The notes under the pieces were generated by a model that made no database searches, had not been told where the DNA came from, and saw only the letters and a program-made list of their open reading frames with translations. A program made the translations under genes and the position numbers. Shown piece after piece: positions 45,424-54,073 of a DNA stretch of 64,000 nt. Position 1 is the stretch's first letter, and every line of letters starts with the position of its first letter. Source of the stretch: Streptomyces sp. NBC_00162 (GTDB lineage: Bacteria > Actinomycetota > Actinomycetes > Streptomycetales > Streptomycetaceae); assembly GCF_024611995.1 (NCBI RefSeq), contig NZ_CP102509.1, positions 434,001-498,000 on the forward strand, given 5' to 3'.

Positions 45424-47283
45424 ATGATCGGCTTGATGGGGGACATCTTCAGGGTGGGCGACACCCTGGCCAGCGGCCGGTATCACATTGATCGCCTGCT
45501 CGGCCGGGGCGGTATGGCGGTCGTGTACGGGGCCTGGGACGAACGCCTGGAGCGGGCGGTGGCCGTCAAAGTGATGAAGACGGGGCTCGGGCTGGACGAC
45601 GGGCACGCGTCCCGGTTCCGGCGTGAGGCGCAGGCGATGGCCTCGTTGTCCCATCCCAACGTCGTTACCGTCTACGACACTGGAGAGGAGCCGTGTCCCC
45701 AGGGCCCGCCGGTGGCGTACTTCGTGATGGAGCAGGTCCACGGCCCCTCCCTGGACGGCCGCCTGAAGACGGAGGGGCCCCTTCCGCTCACCGAGGCGGT
45801 CCGAATCTCCCGCCAGGTACTGGCCGCTCTTTCGGCCAGCCACATCAGGGGGATGGTCCACCGAGACATCAAACCGGCCAACGTCCTTCTCACCGGGAGG
45901 GCTTCGCGAAGGTCGCCGACTTCGGAATCATGCGCGCGGTCGACGGAGCCGGCAGCACCGCCCTCACCGGTACGCACGCGGTCATCGGGACCCTGCCGTA
46001 CATGGCACCTGAACAGTTTCAGGGCCGCGCCACCCCCGATGCGCGGTCCGACCTCTACGCGGTCGGCGTGGTTCTCTTCCAGATGCTGACCGGGACGCTC
46101 CCCTTCGACGGTGCCGACTCCCTTGCACTCATGTACCAGCACGCCATGCAAGCACCCCCGACCCTCGCTAGCCGTGGCACCGACGCCGGTCCCCACCTCG
46201 AAGCAGTCATCGCGCGCGCCCTCGCCAAGAATCCCGACGACCGCTACCCCGACGCCCAGGCGATGCGGACCGCCCTCACGGCTCCCACCTCCGCAGGCAC
46301 TCCGTCCGTGCCCTCACGCCCAGGCTCCGCCGCCTCCCCGCCCGGTACACCTCAGCTGCCCGAGCTGCCCGAGGCATCCAAGCCGCCCGCACATGGTCCT
46401 CATGCCCAGACCAGGACAGCAGAGGCGCCATCGCCTCCCCGGTACCGGGGCGCCCCGTCGATCCGGAGATGCTCGCTCTCATCAGCCTCACCCGCGAGGC
46501 CGCCGAAGCGGAGCGCCTTGAAGACACGCCCGCCGCCTGCCGTCTTTACGCCGAGCTGGCCGAGCGCTCAGCCCGAAAGCTGGGTCCAGTGGCCGTGGCC
46601 ACCTTGCTGGCCCGTCACAATCACGCGCATTGGGCAGGGGAAGCGGGTGATGCAGCCAAAGCGCGTGACCTGATGGCGGCGGTGGCGAAGGACCGTACGC
46701 GGGTACTGGGCGCGAATCATCCGGACACCCTCGCGTCCCGCCACGAGTACGCCCTCTGGATGGGGGTAGCGGGAGATGCCAGGAAGGCACGAGCCCAGAT
46801 GCGGGCGGTGGTCTCTGACCGCACCGGGCTGCTGGGCGCGAATCATCCCGACGCCCTCGCATCCCGCCACGACTACGCCCGCTGGACGGGGAAGCAGGTG
46901 CAGGCCAGCGGGCCTCGAGTCTGTTCGCGTCGGTGGTGGAGGACCGCACCCGGGTACTGGGCGCAGACCATCCCGACACCCTGGTGTCCCGGCACAACTA
47001 CGCTCACTGGGTCGCGGCGACGGGCGACGTCGCGACGGCACGGGACCTGTTCGCCGCCGTGGTGAAGGACCGCACCCGAATGCTCGGTGCGGACCACCCC
47101 CACACCCTGGTGTCACGCCACAGTCACGCCGTCCTGGTGGGGGCGACGGGAGACCCTGCTTGGGCACGGGACCTGCTGGCGGCGGTGGCAGCTGACCACG
47201 CCCGAGCGCTGGGTGCGTCCCATCCCGACACACTGCGAATCCGCGAATCCCTTGCCCAGTGGACGGACGCAGCCCGGCGTTGA
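45424..47283 (+). pseudogene. Ser/Thr protein kinase with C-terminal TPR array, frameshifted
   Basis: Reconstructed from four frames. The kinase domain starts FRVGDTLASGRYHIDRLLGR with the glycine loop GRGGMAVVY, AVKVMK Lys, HPNVVTVYDTGEEPC, the catalytic loop MVHRDIKPANVLL, VADFGIMRAV, GTLPYMAPEQFQGRA and DARSDLYAVGVVLFQMLTG. A Pro-rich linker follows, then TPRs of about 42 residues (ARDLMAAVAKDRTRVLGANH, PDTLASRHEYALWMGVAGDA and repeats) ending IRESLAQWTDAARR. Frame breaks lie near 45897, 46435 and 46910. No transmembrane helix is seen. TPR arrays of this type accompany STAND/NB-ARC proteins; here an NB-ARC-WD40 gene lies 1.1 kb downstream. Confidence 0.75.
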
Positions 47284-47322
47284 GACCGTGGCACCTGCAG
47301 TCTTTTTGCCTGAAGGCCCCGA

Positions 47323-47703
47323 TCAGGTACTGGGGCGCAGCGAGCGCAGTCGGTCGGCGACATCGTAGACGTTCAGGCGCAGGGCGCGGATGTCGTTGAT
47401 GAGGTCGCGCCAGGGTTCGAAGGTGTCGTCCACGGTCTTGCCGGAGGCCCTGATGTAGGCGACGGCGACGCCGTATCCGAAGTATTCGTTGCGGGCCGGC
47501 AGCGGGCGCAGGAGCACGATCTGTTCCAGGAGGGCGGCGGCCCGCCAGTAGGCGTCGGGTTCGTCGGTGGCCAGGGCGGGGGTGTTCACGCGGTGGCGGG
47601 CGACTGCGGCGACCAGGCCCGAGTAGTCCAGTACTCCCAGCTCTTTCCCGAGGAGTTCTTCCTGCCGGTCCAGGAGCCACCGGATGTCGATGTGCAGTTC
47701 CAA
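47323..47703 (-). CDS. doc: Doc/Fic-family toxin of a toxin-antitoxin pair
   Basis: A 126-residue protein (MELHIDIRWLLDRQEELLGK, LDYSGLVAAVARHRVNTPAL, YWRAAALLEQIVLLRPLPAR, NEYFGYGVAVAYIRASGKTV) resembling proteins annotated in Streptomyces as Fic/Doc toxins, which modify EF-Tu. The canonical HxFx(D/N)GNKR motif is not present; the equivalent position reads RPLPARNEYFG, so enzymatic activity is uncertain. The start at 47703 is 3 bp after the stop of the antitoxin gene, the usual antitoxin-first order. Confidence 0.75.
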   Translation of the reverse strand: MELHIDIRWLLDRQEELLGKELGVLDYSGLVAAVARHRVNTPALATDEPDAYWRAAALLEQIVLLRPLPARNEYFGYGVAVAYIRASGKTVDDTFEPWRDLINDIRALRLNVYDVADRLRSLRPST

Positions 47704-47706
47704 GGG

Positions 47707-47952
47707 TCAGGCCGCCCGGCGCGTGGTCGCGGACGACGGGAGGCCGCCGAACTCCCGGTCGAAGGCTTCTGCGATGCCCGGCTTGCCCACGGCTTCTCGG
47801 AACGCCACGGTCGCCCTGCCGAGGGCGAGCTGGTTCTCTTCTTCGATCGCCAGCTCCGCCAGGTAGGCGCGCACGCTCTTGCCCTGGGCGGCAGCGACGG
47901 CGGCGAAGCGGTCTCGGGTAGCGGAGTCGACCTTCATAGTTGTATCTGCCAT
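47707..47952 (-). CDS. Ribbon-helix-helix antitoxin partner of Doc
   Basis: An 81-residue protein starting MADTTMKVDSATRDRFAAVA, AAQGKSVRAYLAELAIEEEN, an Arc/MetJ-type ribbon-helix-helix DNA-binding segment, followed by ALGRATVAFREAVGKPGIAE and a tail that would wrap the toxin. An in-frame Met at 47937 is an alternative start. A 7-bp perfect inverted repeat at 47961-47978 lies just upstream and fits autoregulation. Confidence 0.75.
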   Translation of the reverse strand: MADTTMKVDSATRDRFAAVAAAQGKSVRAYLAELAIEEENQLALGRATVAFREAVGKPGIAEAFDREFGGLPSSATTRRAA

Positions 47953-47960
47953 GCCTTCGA

Positions 47961-47978
47961 GTATGCACCCTTGCATAC
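47961..47978. promoter_or_regulatory. Operator of the toxin-antitoxin operon
   Basis: GTATGCA and TGCATAC are perfect 7-bp arms around a 4-bp spacer, ending 9 bp upstream of the antitoxin start. This is the likely site for RHH-antitoxin autorepression. From here to 48399 no gene is evident. Confidence 0.65.
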
Positions 47979-48399
47979 CTCTACGAATACCCTTCCACGT
48001 TCCCGGCCGCTGTGGGGGTGTAGGGCCGCATTTGAGCTGGCCCAATTCTCATCACCCTGTCCATCGCTTGTCCGGTTGGACAGGGTGATGAGAAGTCCAC
48101 GCGTGCCAGTGGTGTCGAATTCTGTACCCGCTCTTCGCGCCATGCCACTGCATGACCGCTGGTCCACGCTGGGAACCTTCGCCGGGGTCTCGATCAAGGC
48201 CCCATGGACCTCGTACACAGAGCGGTGATCGTGGTGGTTCCTGCTGATGTGAGCTATCGGCAGGCAGATGGCAAGTTCGTACAGACAACTCTGGACCGGG
48301 GAGAGCTGTATTCATGCGGTCTTGTGGCGTTCCGCTGATGGTGCGTTCAGCCGGTCGCTAGGGTCCAGCACAGGAGATCGTGTTGCCGGGGGTGGGCGC

Positions 48400-51300
48400 A
48401 TGAGGGTGTGGCGGGCCGTACTTGTTGCGCTGGCTGGGGTGAGCGCGGGGCTGGCGGTCCTGCTGGCTTTAGCGGGGAACGCCGCCACAAACACCTCGCA
48501 TTGGCCCGGCCGACTGGAAGAACTTCGCCAGGATCCGTGGCCGTGGGTCGGTGGGCTGGGGACGCTGGTGTTCTTGGCGGCTGTTGCCGTGATGTGGATG
48601 CAGTTGCGGCCACCAGTGGTCCTGAACGACCCACCACCACCTCCGCCTGCAATCGTCCCGGCCTGGTTCGTCGACCGGATCCAGACCCGCACCACCGTGT
48701 CGGCTGTGTGCGGCAGCGGCCGCGCCGTGGGCATCACCACGTCCCTGTGGGGGGCGGGAGGGTTCGGGAAGACCACGCTGGCGACTGCCGTGTGCGCCAG
48801 CCGACGCGTGCGGAGGCGGTTCCGGTCCCGGATCTATTCCGTCACCATCGGCCGGGACGTCCGCGGACCTGCGGCTGTGGCGGCCAAGGTCGTCGAGGTC
48901 ACCCGGTTCATCACCGGCGACACCACCGAGTTCGACGATCCGGACCTGGCCGGCGCCCACCTGGGCCGGCTCCTCGACAGACGCCCCCGCACCCTGCTCG
49001 TCCTGGACGACGTGTGGGAAGCCGAGCAGCTCGACCCCTTCCTCAAGGGAGGCCGCCGCTGCGTACGGCTGGTCACCACCCGCAAACCGGCACTTCTGCC
49101 ACCCGGCGCGCATCGCATCCCCGTCGACCAGATGTCCCGCGACCAGGCAAAGGCCGTGCTGATTTGGGCCTTGCCACCGCTGCCAGAGCCCCTGGTAGAC
49201 GCCCTGCTGAAGGCCACCGGCCGCTGGGCCCTGCTGCTGCGCCTGACGAACCGCCTGATCGCCGAACTGTGCGCCGCCGGTGCCGATCCCACCGCCACCG
49301 CCGAGCGGATCCTTCACCAGCTGCGCAGCAACGGCCCCTCCGCCGTGGACGATCCCGCCGGCACCTGGAACCTGGACGATCCCCGACTGCGCAACCAGGC
49401 CGTCAAGGCCTCAATCGAGGCCGCAACCACCCTGCTACCGACCGGCGGCCCGGACCGATTCAACGAGCTCGGCATCTTCGCCGAGGACGAGGCCATCCCC
49501 ATCACCGTCGTCGCCCTGCTGTGGCAGACAAGCAGCCAGCTGACCGAAGACCAGACACGCACCCTGTGCCGGGGCCTGGAACGACTTTCCCTGCTCACCC
49601 TCAACCCGCAGCACGGTGGCACGATCAGCCTGCACGACGTCATCCGCGACTACCTCCGCGGCGAACTCGGCACCGCGGACCTGACCCGCATCAACGGCCT
49701 CCTGATCGACGCCACCGCCGCCACCCTGCCCCCTGCCCAAGCTCTCGCCCCCACCACACCCGCCCCCGAACACGCCTGGTGGCAGATTCAGGACGGCTAC
49801 CTCCTCGACCACCTCATCGACCACCTTCTCGCAGCCGAACGCACCACATCCGCCGAGGCCGTGGCAGGCGACTTACGCTGGGTGGAGACCCGCCTCACCC
49901 AGCGCGGACCGACAGCCCCCTGGGCGGACCTCACCCGCATCGACACCCCCCACACCCGCCCCCTGGCTCGCAGCCTTGCCCAAGCCGCCCACCTCCTCAC
50001 CCCCACCGACCCGCCCCGCGCCCTCATCAACGTCCTGCACACCCGCCTCGACACACACCCCCACTGGCAGCCCCAGATCACAGCACGCCAGCACGACCCT
50101 GCCCAACGCCCCTGCCTCACCAACCAATGGCCCCTGCCCGATATAGCTGCCCCCGCACTGCAACGCACCCTCACCGACCACACCGACTGGGTGAATTCGG
50201 TGGCGATCTCACCGGACGGCACCTGGCTCGCCACCACCAGCTTCGACGAGACGGTGCGGATCTGGGACCGGACCACCGGAACCTGCACAGCCACCCTCAC
50301 CGACCACACCAGCTCGGTGAATTCGGTGGCGATCTCACCAGACGGCACCTGGCTCGCCACCACCAGCTTCGACGAGACGGTGCGGATCTGGGACCGGACC
50401 ACCGGAACCTGCACAGCCACCCTCACCGACCACACCAACAGGGTGAATTCGGTGGCAATCTCACCAGACGGCACCTGGCTCGCCACCACCAGCGACGACG
50501 AGACAGTGCGGATCTGGGACCGGACCACCGGAACCTGCACAGCCACCCTCACCGACCACACCAACAGGGTGAATTCGGTGGCAATCTCACCAGACGGCAC
50601 CTGGCTCGCCACCACCAGCGACGACGAGACAGTGCGGATCTGGGACCGGACCACCGGAACCTGCACAGCCACCCTCACCGACCACACCAACAGGGTGAAT
50701 TCGGTGGCAATCTCACCAGACGGCACCTGGCTCGCCACCACCAGCAGCGACGAGACAGTGCGGATCTGGGACCGGACCACCGGAACCTGCACAGCCACCC
50801 TCACCGACCACACTGGCTCGGTGTACTCGGTGGCGATCTCACCGGACGGCACCTGGCTCGCCACCACCAGCCGCGACGAGACAGTACGGATCTGGGACCG
50901 GACCACGGATGCTCACACTTCCTCACCCTCCGGCCACACCAACAGGGTGTATTCGGTGGCGATCTCACCGGATGGCACCTGGCTCGCCACCACCTGCGAC
51001 GAGGCGGTGCGGATCTGGGACCGGGCCAGCGGAACGTGCACAGCCACCCTCACCGGCCACACTGGCTGGGTGTATTCGGTGGCGATCTCACCGGATGGCA
51101 CCTGGCTCGCCACCACCAGCGTCGACGAGACGGTGCGGATCTGGGACCGGACCACCGGAACCTGCACAGCCACCCTCACCGGCCACACTGGCTGGGTGTA
51201 TTCGGTGGCGATCTCACCGGACGGCACCTGGCTCGCCACCACCAGCGTCGACGAGACGGTGCGGATCTGGGACCGGACCAGCGGAACGTGCACAGCCACC

Positions 51301-51780
51301 CTCACCGGCCACACCAACAGGGTGAATTCGGTGGCAATCTCACCGGACGGCACCTGGCTCGCCACCACCAGCGACGACGAGACGGTGCGGATCTGGGACC
51401 GGACCAGCGGAACGTGCACAGCCACCCTCACCGGCCACACCAACAGGGTGAATTCGGTGGCAATCTCACCGGACGGCACCTGGCTCGCCACCACCAGCGA
51501 CGACGAGACGGTGCGGATCTGGGACCGGACCACCGGAACCTGCACGGCCACCCTCACCGGCCACACCAACAGGGTGAATTCGGTGGCAATCTCACCAGAC
51601 GGCACCTGGCTCGCCACCACCAGCGACGACAAGACGGTACGGATCTGGGCCGCCGCAGATCAACGCACCGTAGCGGTCACACGCACCGAAGGGGCGTTGC
51701 TCTCGTGTGCCTGGGGGACTGCTGGCGAACTCGCGGTGGGGGGAGAAAGGGGCCTGTACTTCTTCAAACTCCTCACCTGA
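48400..51780 (+). CDS. Membrane-anchored NB-ARC (STAND) protein with 12-13 near-identical WD40 repeats
   Basis: A 1126-residue NLR-like protein. Two hydrophobic helices near residues 5-27 and 48-68 (RAVLVALAGVSAGLAVLLAL, GLGTLVFLAAVAVMWM) anchor it. The NB-ARC domain follows with P-loop GAGGFGKTT (118-126), Walker B LLVLDDVW (199-206), a sensor VTTRKP and GRWALLLRLTNRLI. A winged-helix-like region (ISLHDVIRDYLRGELG) and a helical linker (AWWQIQDGYLLDHLIDHLLA) lead to WD40 repeats from residue 590 to 1092, then a degenerate last blade (ALLSCAWGTAGELAVGGERG). The ATG at 48400 follows GGGGGTGG; ATG 48268 is in frame but adds 44 residues before the first helix. No enzymatic effector domain is visible. 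Oligomerisation on ligand binding is inferred from the family. Confidence 0.88.
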   Translation: MRVWRAVLVALAGVSAGLAVLLALAGNAATNTSHWPGRLEELRQDPWPWVGGLGTLVFLAAVAVMWMQLRPPVVLNDPPPPPPAIVPAWFVDRIQTRTTVSAVCGSGRAVGITTSLWGAGGFGKTTLATAVCASRRVRRRFRSRIYSVTIGRDVRGPAAVAAKVVEVTRFITGDTTEFDDPDLAGAHLGRLLDRRPRTLLVLDDVWEAEQLDPFLKGGRRCVRLVTTRKPALLPPGAHRIPVDQMSRDQAKAVLIWALPPLPEPLVDALLKATGRWALLLRLTNRLIAELCAAGADPTATAERILHQLRSNGPSAVDDPAGTWNLDDPRLRNQAVKASIEAATTLLPTGGPDRFNELGIFAEDEAIPITVVALLWQTSSQLTEDQTRTLCRGLERLSLLTLNPQHGGTISLHDVIRDYLRGELGTADLTRINGLLIDATAATLPPAQALAPTTPAPEHAWWQIQDGYLLDHLIDHLLAAERTTSAEAVAGDLRWVETRLTQRGPTAPWADLTRIDTPHTRPLARSLAQAAHLLTPTDPPRALINVLHTRLDTHPHWQPQITARQHDPAQRPCLTNQWPLPDIAAPALQRTLTDHTDWVNSVAISPDGTWLATTSFDETVRIWDRTTGTCTATLTDHTSSVNSVAISPDGTWLATTSFDETVRIWDRTTGTCTATLTDHTNRVNSVAISPDGTWLATTSDDETVRIWDRTTGTCTATLTDHTNRVNSVAISPDGTWLATTSDDETVRIWDRTTGTCTATLTDHTNRVNSVAISPDGTWLATTSSDETVRIWDRTTGTCTATLTDHTGSVYSVAISPDGTWLATTSRDETVRIWDRTTDAHTSSPSGHTNRVYSVAISPDGTWLATTCDEAVRIWDRASGTCTATLTGHTGWVYSVAISPDGTWLATTSVDETVRIWDRTTGTCTATLTGHTGWVYSVAISPDGTWLATTSVDETVRIWDRTSGTCTATLTGHTNRVNSVAISPDGTWLATTSDDETVRIWDRTSGTCTATLTGHTNRVNSVAISPDGTWLATTSDDETVRIWDRTTGTCTATLTGHTNRVNSVAISPDGTWLATTSDDKTVRIWAAADQRTVAVTRTEGALLSCAWGTAGELAVGGERGLYFFKLLT
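50167..51675 (+). repeat. Twelve tandem 126-bp WD40-coding repeats, almost identical in DNA
   Basis: Units start at 50167, 50293, 50419, 50545, 50671, 50797, 50923 (123 bp), 51046, 51172, 51298, 51424 and 51550. Units 3 and 4 are identical over 126 bp. Each encodes a 42-residue blade such as TLTDHTNRVNSVAISPDGTW. Differences concentrate at codons 7-8 (DW, SS, NR, GS, GW), codon 10 (N or Y) and codon 26 (F, D, S, R, V), with the linker alternating DHT/GHT and TTG/TSG. This signals recent duplication or gene conversion with diversification at chosen sites. Confidence 0.95.
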
Positions 51781-52249
51781 GACGGCCCCGGCGTGAGTCC
51801 GCTCCCGCCGCAGCCCCGTTCGCCGGCCAGTGCGGCGCTGGTGCCCGATTACGCAGACCAGAAGCGGGACCGTAGACCACGTGCCTGGGGAAGGCCGAGC
51901 AGTCCTGGCAATTCTCTGAGATTGCCATCACGGCCCGGTCCCGGCGAAGAACCGGACATGCTGATGAGAAAAGCGCGCGGCCAGATCGATGAGAGGGGGC
52001 TACGAATGCCCAGCTCCCGAGTGCCAGAAGGCAGGGTGTTGGCCAAGACAGTCACCCTGGTCCGGGTCAGCCTTACGCAAGGCCAACTGGAGCGTTCTGA
52101 CCGCTCTTCTGCGAAGGCCCAGACTGCCGTCCGCTCCGAGGGCTGTGCGCGCGGAGCCCTGCACTGTTCAGACGGCTGGACGGAGGCTACCTGCCCCGGA
52201 CGCGGCCTGCCCTTCTGGCGTAGCCATCACGGAAGAGCGGTCAGAACCC
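51781..52249. other. Interval without an intact gene
   Basis: The plus frame is open but has atypical composition. It contains the second copy of the 35-bp dispersed repeat (52214-52248, inverted relative to 41148-41182). A similar GTTCTGACCGCTCTTC string occurs near 52094. These are probably insertion-sequence ends. Confidence 0.4.
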
Positions 52250-52464
52250 AGAAAGTCCTCAACGAGCTCAACGGGTACAGGGACAAGCTCGCCTCCATGG
52301 AGCAGCGCTTCAGGGACTTGAGCGCCACCGCGAACGGGGGCGAGAGCAGCTCCTGGTGAGCATCGCGGACATGGAGAGGGAACGGACTGCTGTGCTGGCG
52401 GACCTGCTCGAAACGATCGAGTGGATCTTTGATCCCTCCAACGACCTCCATGAAGTCACCTCCT
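52250..52464 (+). pseudogene. Coiled-coil protein C-terminal fragment, frameshifted
   Basis: The frame VLNELNGYRDKLASMEQRFR, DLSATANGG shifts near 52345 into LVSIADMERERTAVLADLLE, TIEWIFDPSNDLHEVTS and a stop at 52464. It is rich in charged heptads. The upstream part is replaced by the repeat region. The family is not recognised. The following 52465-52831 has no clear gene, although a minus-strand frame there is open. Confidence 0.4.
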
Positions 52465-52831
52465 GAACCGCCGTTCGACAAGGTCACGGACTGGCCGTCA
52501 GGTGCGAGGGCCTGCCCCAAGGCTGCGCCGCACAGCCGCGGGCTCGGTCTCCGTACACGGGGCGGGCCGCTGAGCAATCTCCTCGGCCGCCCGCTCGGCG
52601 GCTGTGCGGCCACGGGCAGCGTGGACCGTCTTGTCGTCAAGGGGGCTGATCCGTGCCCGAGAGTTCTCTCGCACGTTTTCCCTGTTGTTTGCGATTGTCG
52701 GGGGAGGCACATTTCTGCAACTCATGCCGTATCGGGTGGTGTCTGTTTCCCGCAACAGGTAGGCAAAGTCGGGGGCACGCGACCTTGGTGCAGCTGCGGC
52801 GGGTTCTGCGACCGCTGCTAGCCTGCCGTCC

Positions 52832-54073
52832 ATGATCAAGAGCGGACTGGCGGGCCGAATAGGCAGCATGGTCGGGGACACCAGGCCGGAGCGCGTACTG
52901 ATCGCCGCCAGTTTCGTCAACCGGGTCGGCAACGGTCTGTTCAACGCGGCGTCGGCGCTCTATTTCACCTTGGTCGTGGGCCTGCCCGCGGTGCAGGTGG
53001 GCGCCGCACTCACCATCGCGGGGCTGATCGGCTTGTGCGCGGGGATACCCGGAGGGCATCTCGCCGACCGGCGCGGGGCGCGCACGATCATGATGGTGGC
53101 CCTCGCGGTCCAGGCGCTGTCGATGGCGGCCCTCGTCCTCGTCGAGAGCTGGGCCGCGTTCACGATCATCGCGACGGTCGACCAGATCGCCGCGGCGGCC
53201 GGTGGGGCGGCCTGGGGCGCACTGGTGGTCCGGGTCGGGAGTGAACGCCCCGCCCTGTTCCGGGCGAGGTTGCGCACCTTCGTCAACCTGGGCGTCATCC
53301 TCGGAACGGTGGGGGCCGGGGCGGCACTGGCCGCGGACACCCGTGGCGCCTACGTCACGCTGATCCTCGGCAACGCGGCGAGCTTCGCCCTGTGCGCGGC
53401 GCTCCTGCTCCTCCTGCCCCGCTATCCGGTGCTGCCGGCGCCACCGCAGCAGCGTCGTTGGATCGCCTTCTCGGACCGCCCGTTCCTGATGTTCACCGCC
53501 CTCTACGGAGCCATGGGACTGCAATACCCGGTGGTCTCCCTGCTCCTGCCGATCTGGATCTCCGAGCACACCGAAGCGCCGCGCTGGACGATCGCCGCGC
53601 TGTTCGCCGTCAATGCCGCCTTCTGCGTGCTGATGCAGACCAGGATCGGCTCCCGGATCGAAACCGCGCACGACGGCGGCAGGGCGTTTCGCATCGCGGG
53701 TCTGCTCTTCCTCGTGAGTTGCCCGTTGATGGCGCTGGCGGCGTACACCCCGGTGTGGGCGGCGGCGGGACTGGTCCTGGCAGCGATCTTCGTCCACAGC
53801 CTGGCTGAGGTCTGGGAGTCCTCGGCGGGCTTCGCCCTCGGCTTCGGCCTTGCCCCCGACCACGCCCAGGGCCAGTACCAAGGACTCCTCGGCCTCGGCT
53901 TCAACGCGGGCCAGGCCCTTGCCCCGGCCATCCTGACCACGGTGGTGCTCGGCCTCGGTACGACGGGCTGGCTGCTGCTGGCGTTGTTCTTCGCGGCGCT
54001 GGGCGCCGCCGCCCATCGCTTGCCCGCTGGGGCATGCGGACCCGGCCGCAGCAGGGCGTTGCCGCGGAAGTGA
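52832..54073 (+). CDS. MFS transporter
   Basis: A 413-residue major facilitator superfamily exporter with about 12 spans. After a short cytosolic N-terminus it shows ASFVNRVGNGLFNAASALYF, VGAALTIAGLIGLCAGIPGG followed by the loop 2-3 motif GHLADRRGARTI, and in the second half LYGAMGLQYPVVSLLLPIWI, FLVSCPLMALAAYTPVWAAA and LGLGFNAGQALAPAILTTVV. The substrate is unknown, although such transporters often export drugs. No regulator or partner is adjacent. The 558 bp after it (54074-54631) contain only relics, including a minus-strand tail HPDGLAINPVLWSTPEEVQA with a stop near 54350. Confidence 0.9.
   Translation: MIKSGLAGRIGSMVGDTRPERVLIAASFVNRVGNGLFNAASALYFTLVVGLPAVQVGAALTIAGLIGLCAGIPGGHLADRRGARTIMMVALAVQALSMAALVLVESWAAFTIIATVDQIAAAAGGAAWGALVVRVGSERPALFRARLRTFVNLGVILGTVGAGAALAADTRGAYVTLILGNAASFALCAALLLLLPRYPVLPAPPQQRRWIAFSDRPFLMFTALYGAMGLQYPVVSLLLPIWISEHTEAPRWTIAALFAVNAAFCVLMQTRIGSRIETAHDGGRAFRIAGLLFLVSCPLMALAAYTPVWAAAGLVLAAIFVHSLAEVWESSAGFALGFGLAPDHAQGQYQGLLGLGFNAGQALAPAILTTVVLGLGTTGWLLLALFFAALGAAAHRLPAGACGPGRSRALPRK

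Noticed and set aside
48268..48399. In-frame N-terminal extension of the NB-ARC protein from ATG 48268
   Set aside because: No convincing ribosome site, and it would place 44 polar residues before the first membrane helix. ATG 48400 with GGGGGTGG is preferred, though not proven.
50167..51675. CRISPR-like periodic repeats
   Set aside because: The units are 126 bp, contiguous and coding, with no spacers; they are WD40 blades.
48408..51875. Long alternative frames (plus and minus) across the WD40 repeats
   Set aside because: The 126-bp repeat unit is a multiple of three and lacks stops in several frames, so shadows persist. Only the 48400 frame gives NB-ARC and WD40 motifs.
52498..52944. Minus-strand ORF of 148 codons upstream of the MFS gene
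   Set aside because: It overlaps the MFS start, has no ribosome site, and its composition looks like a shadow; no family was recognised.
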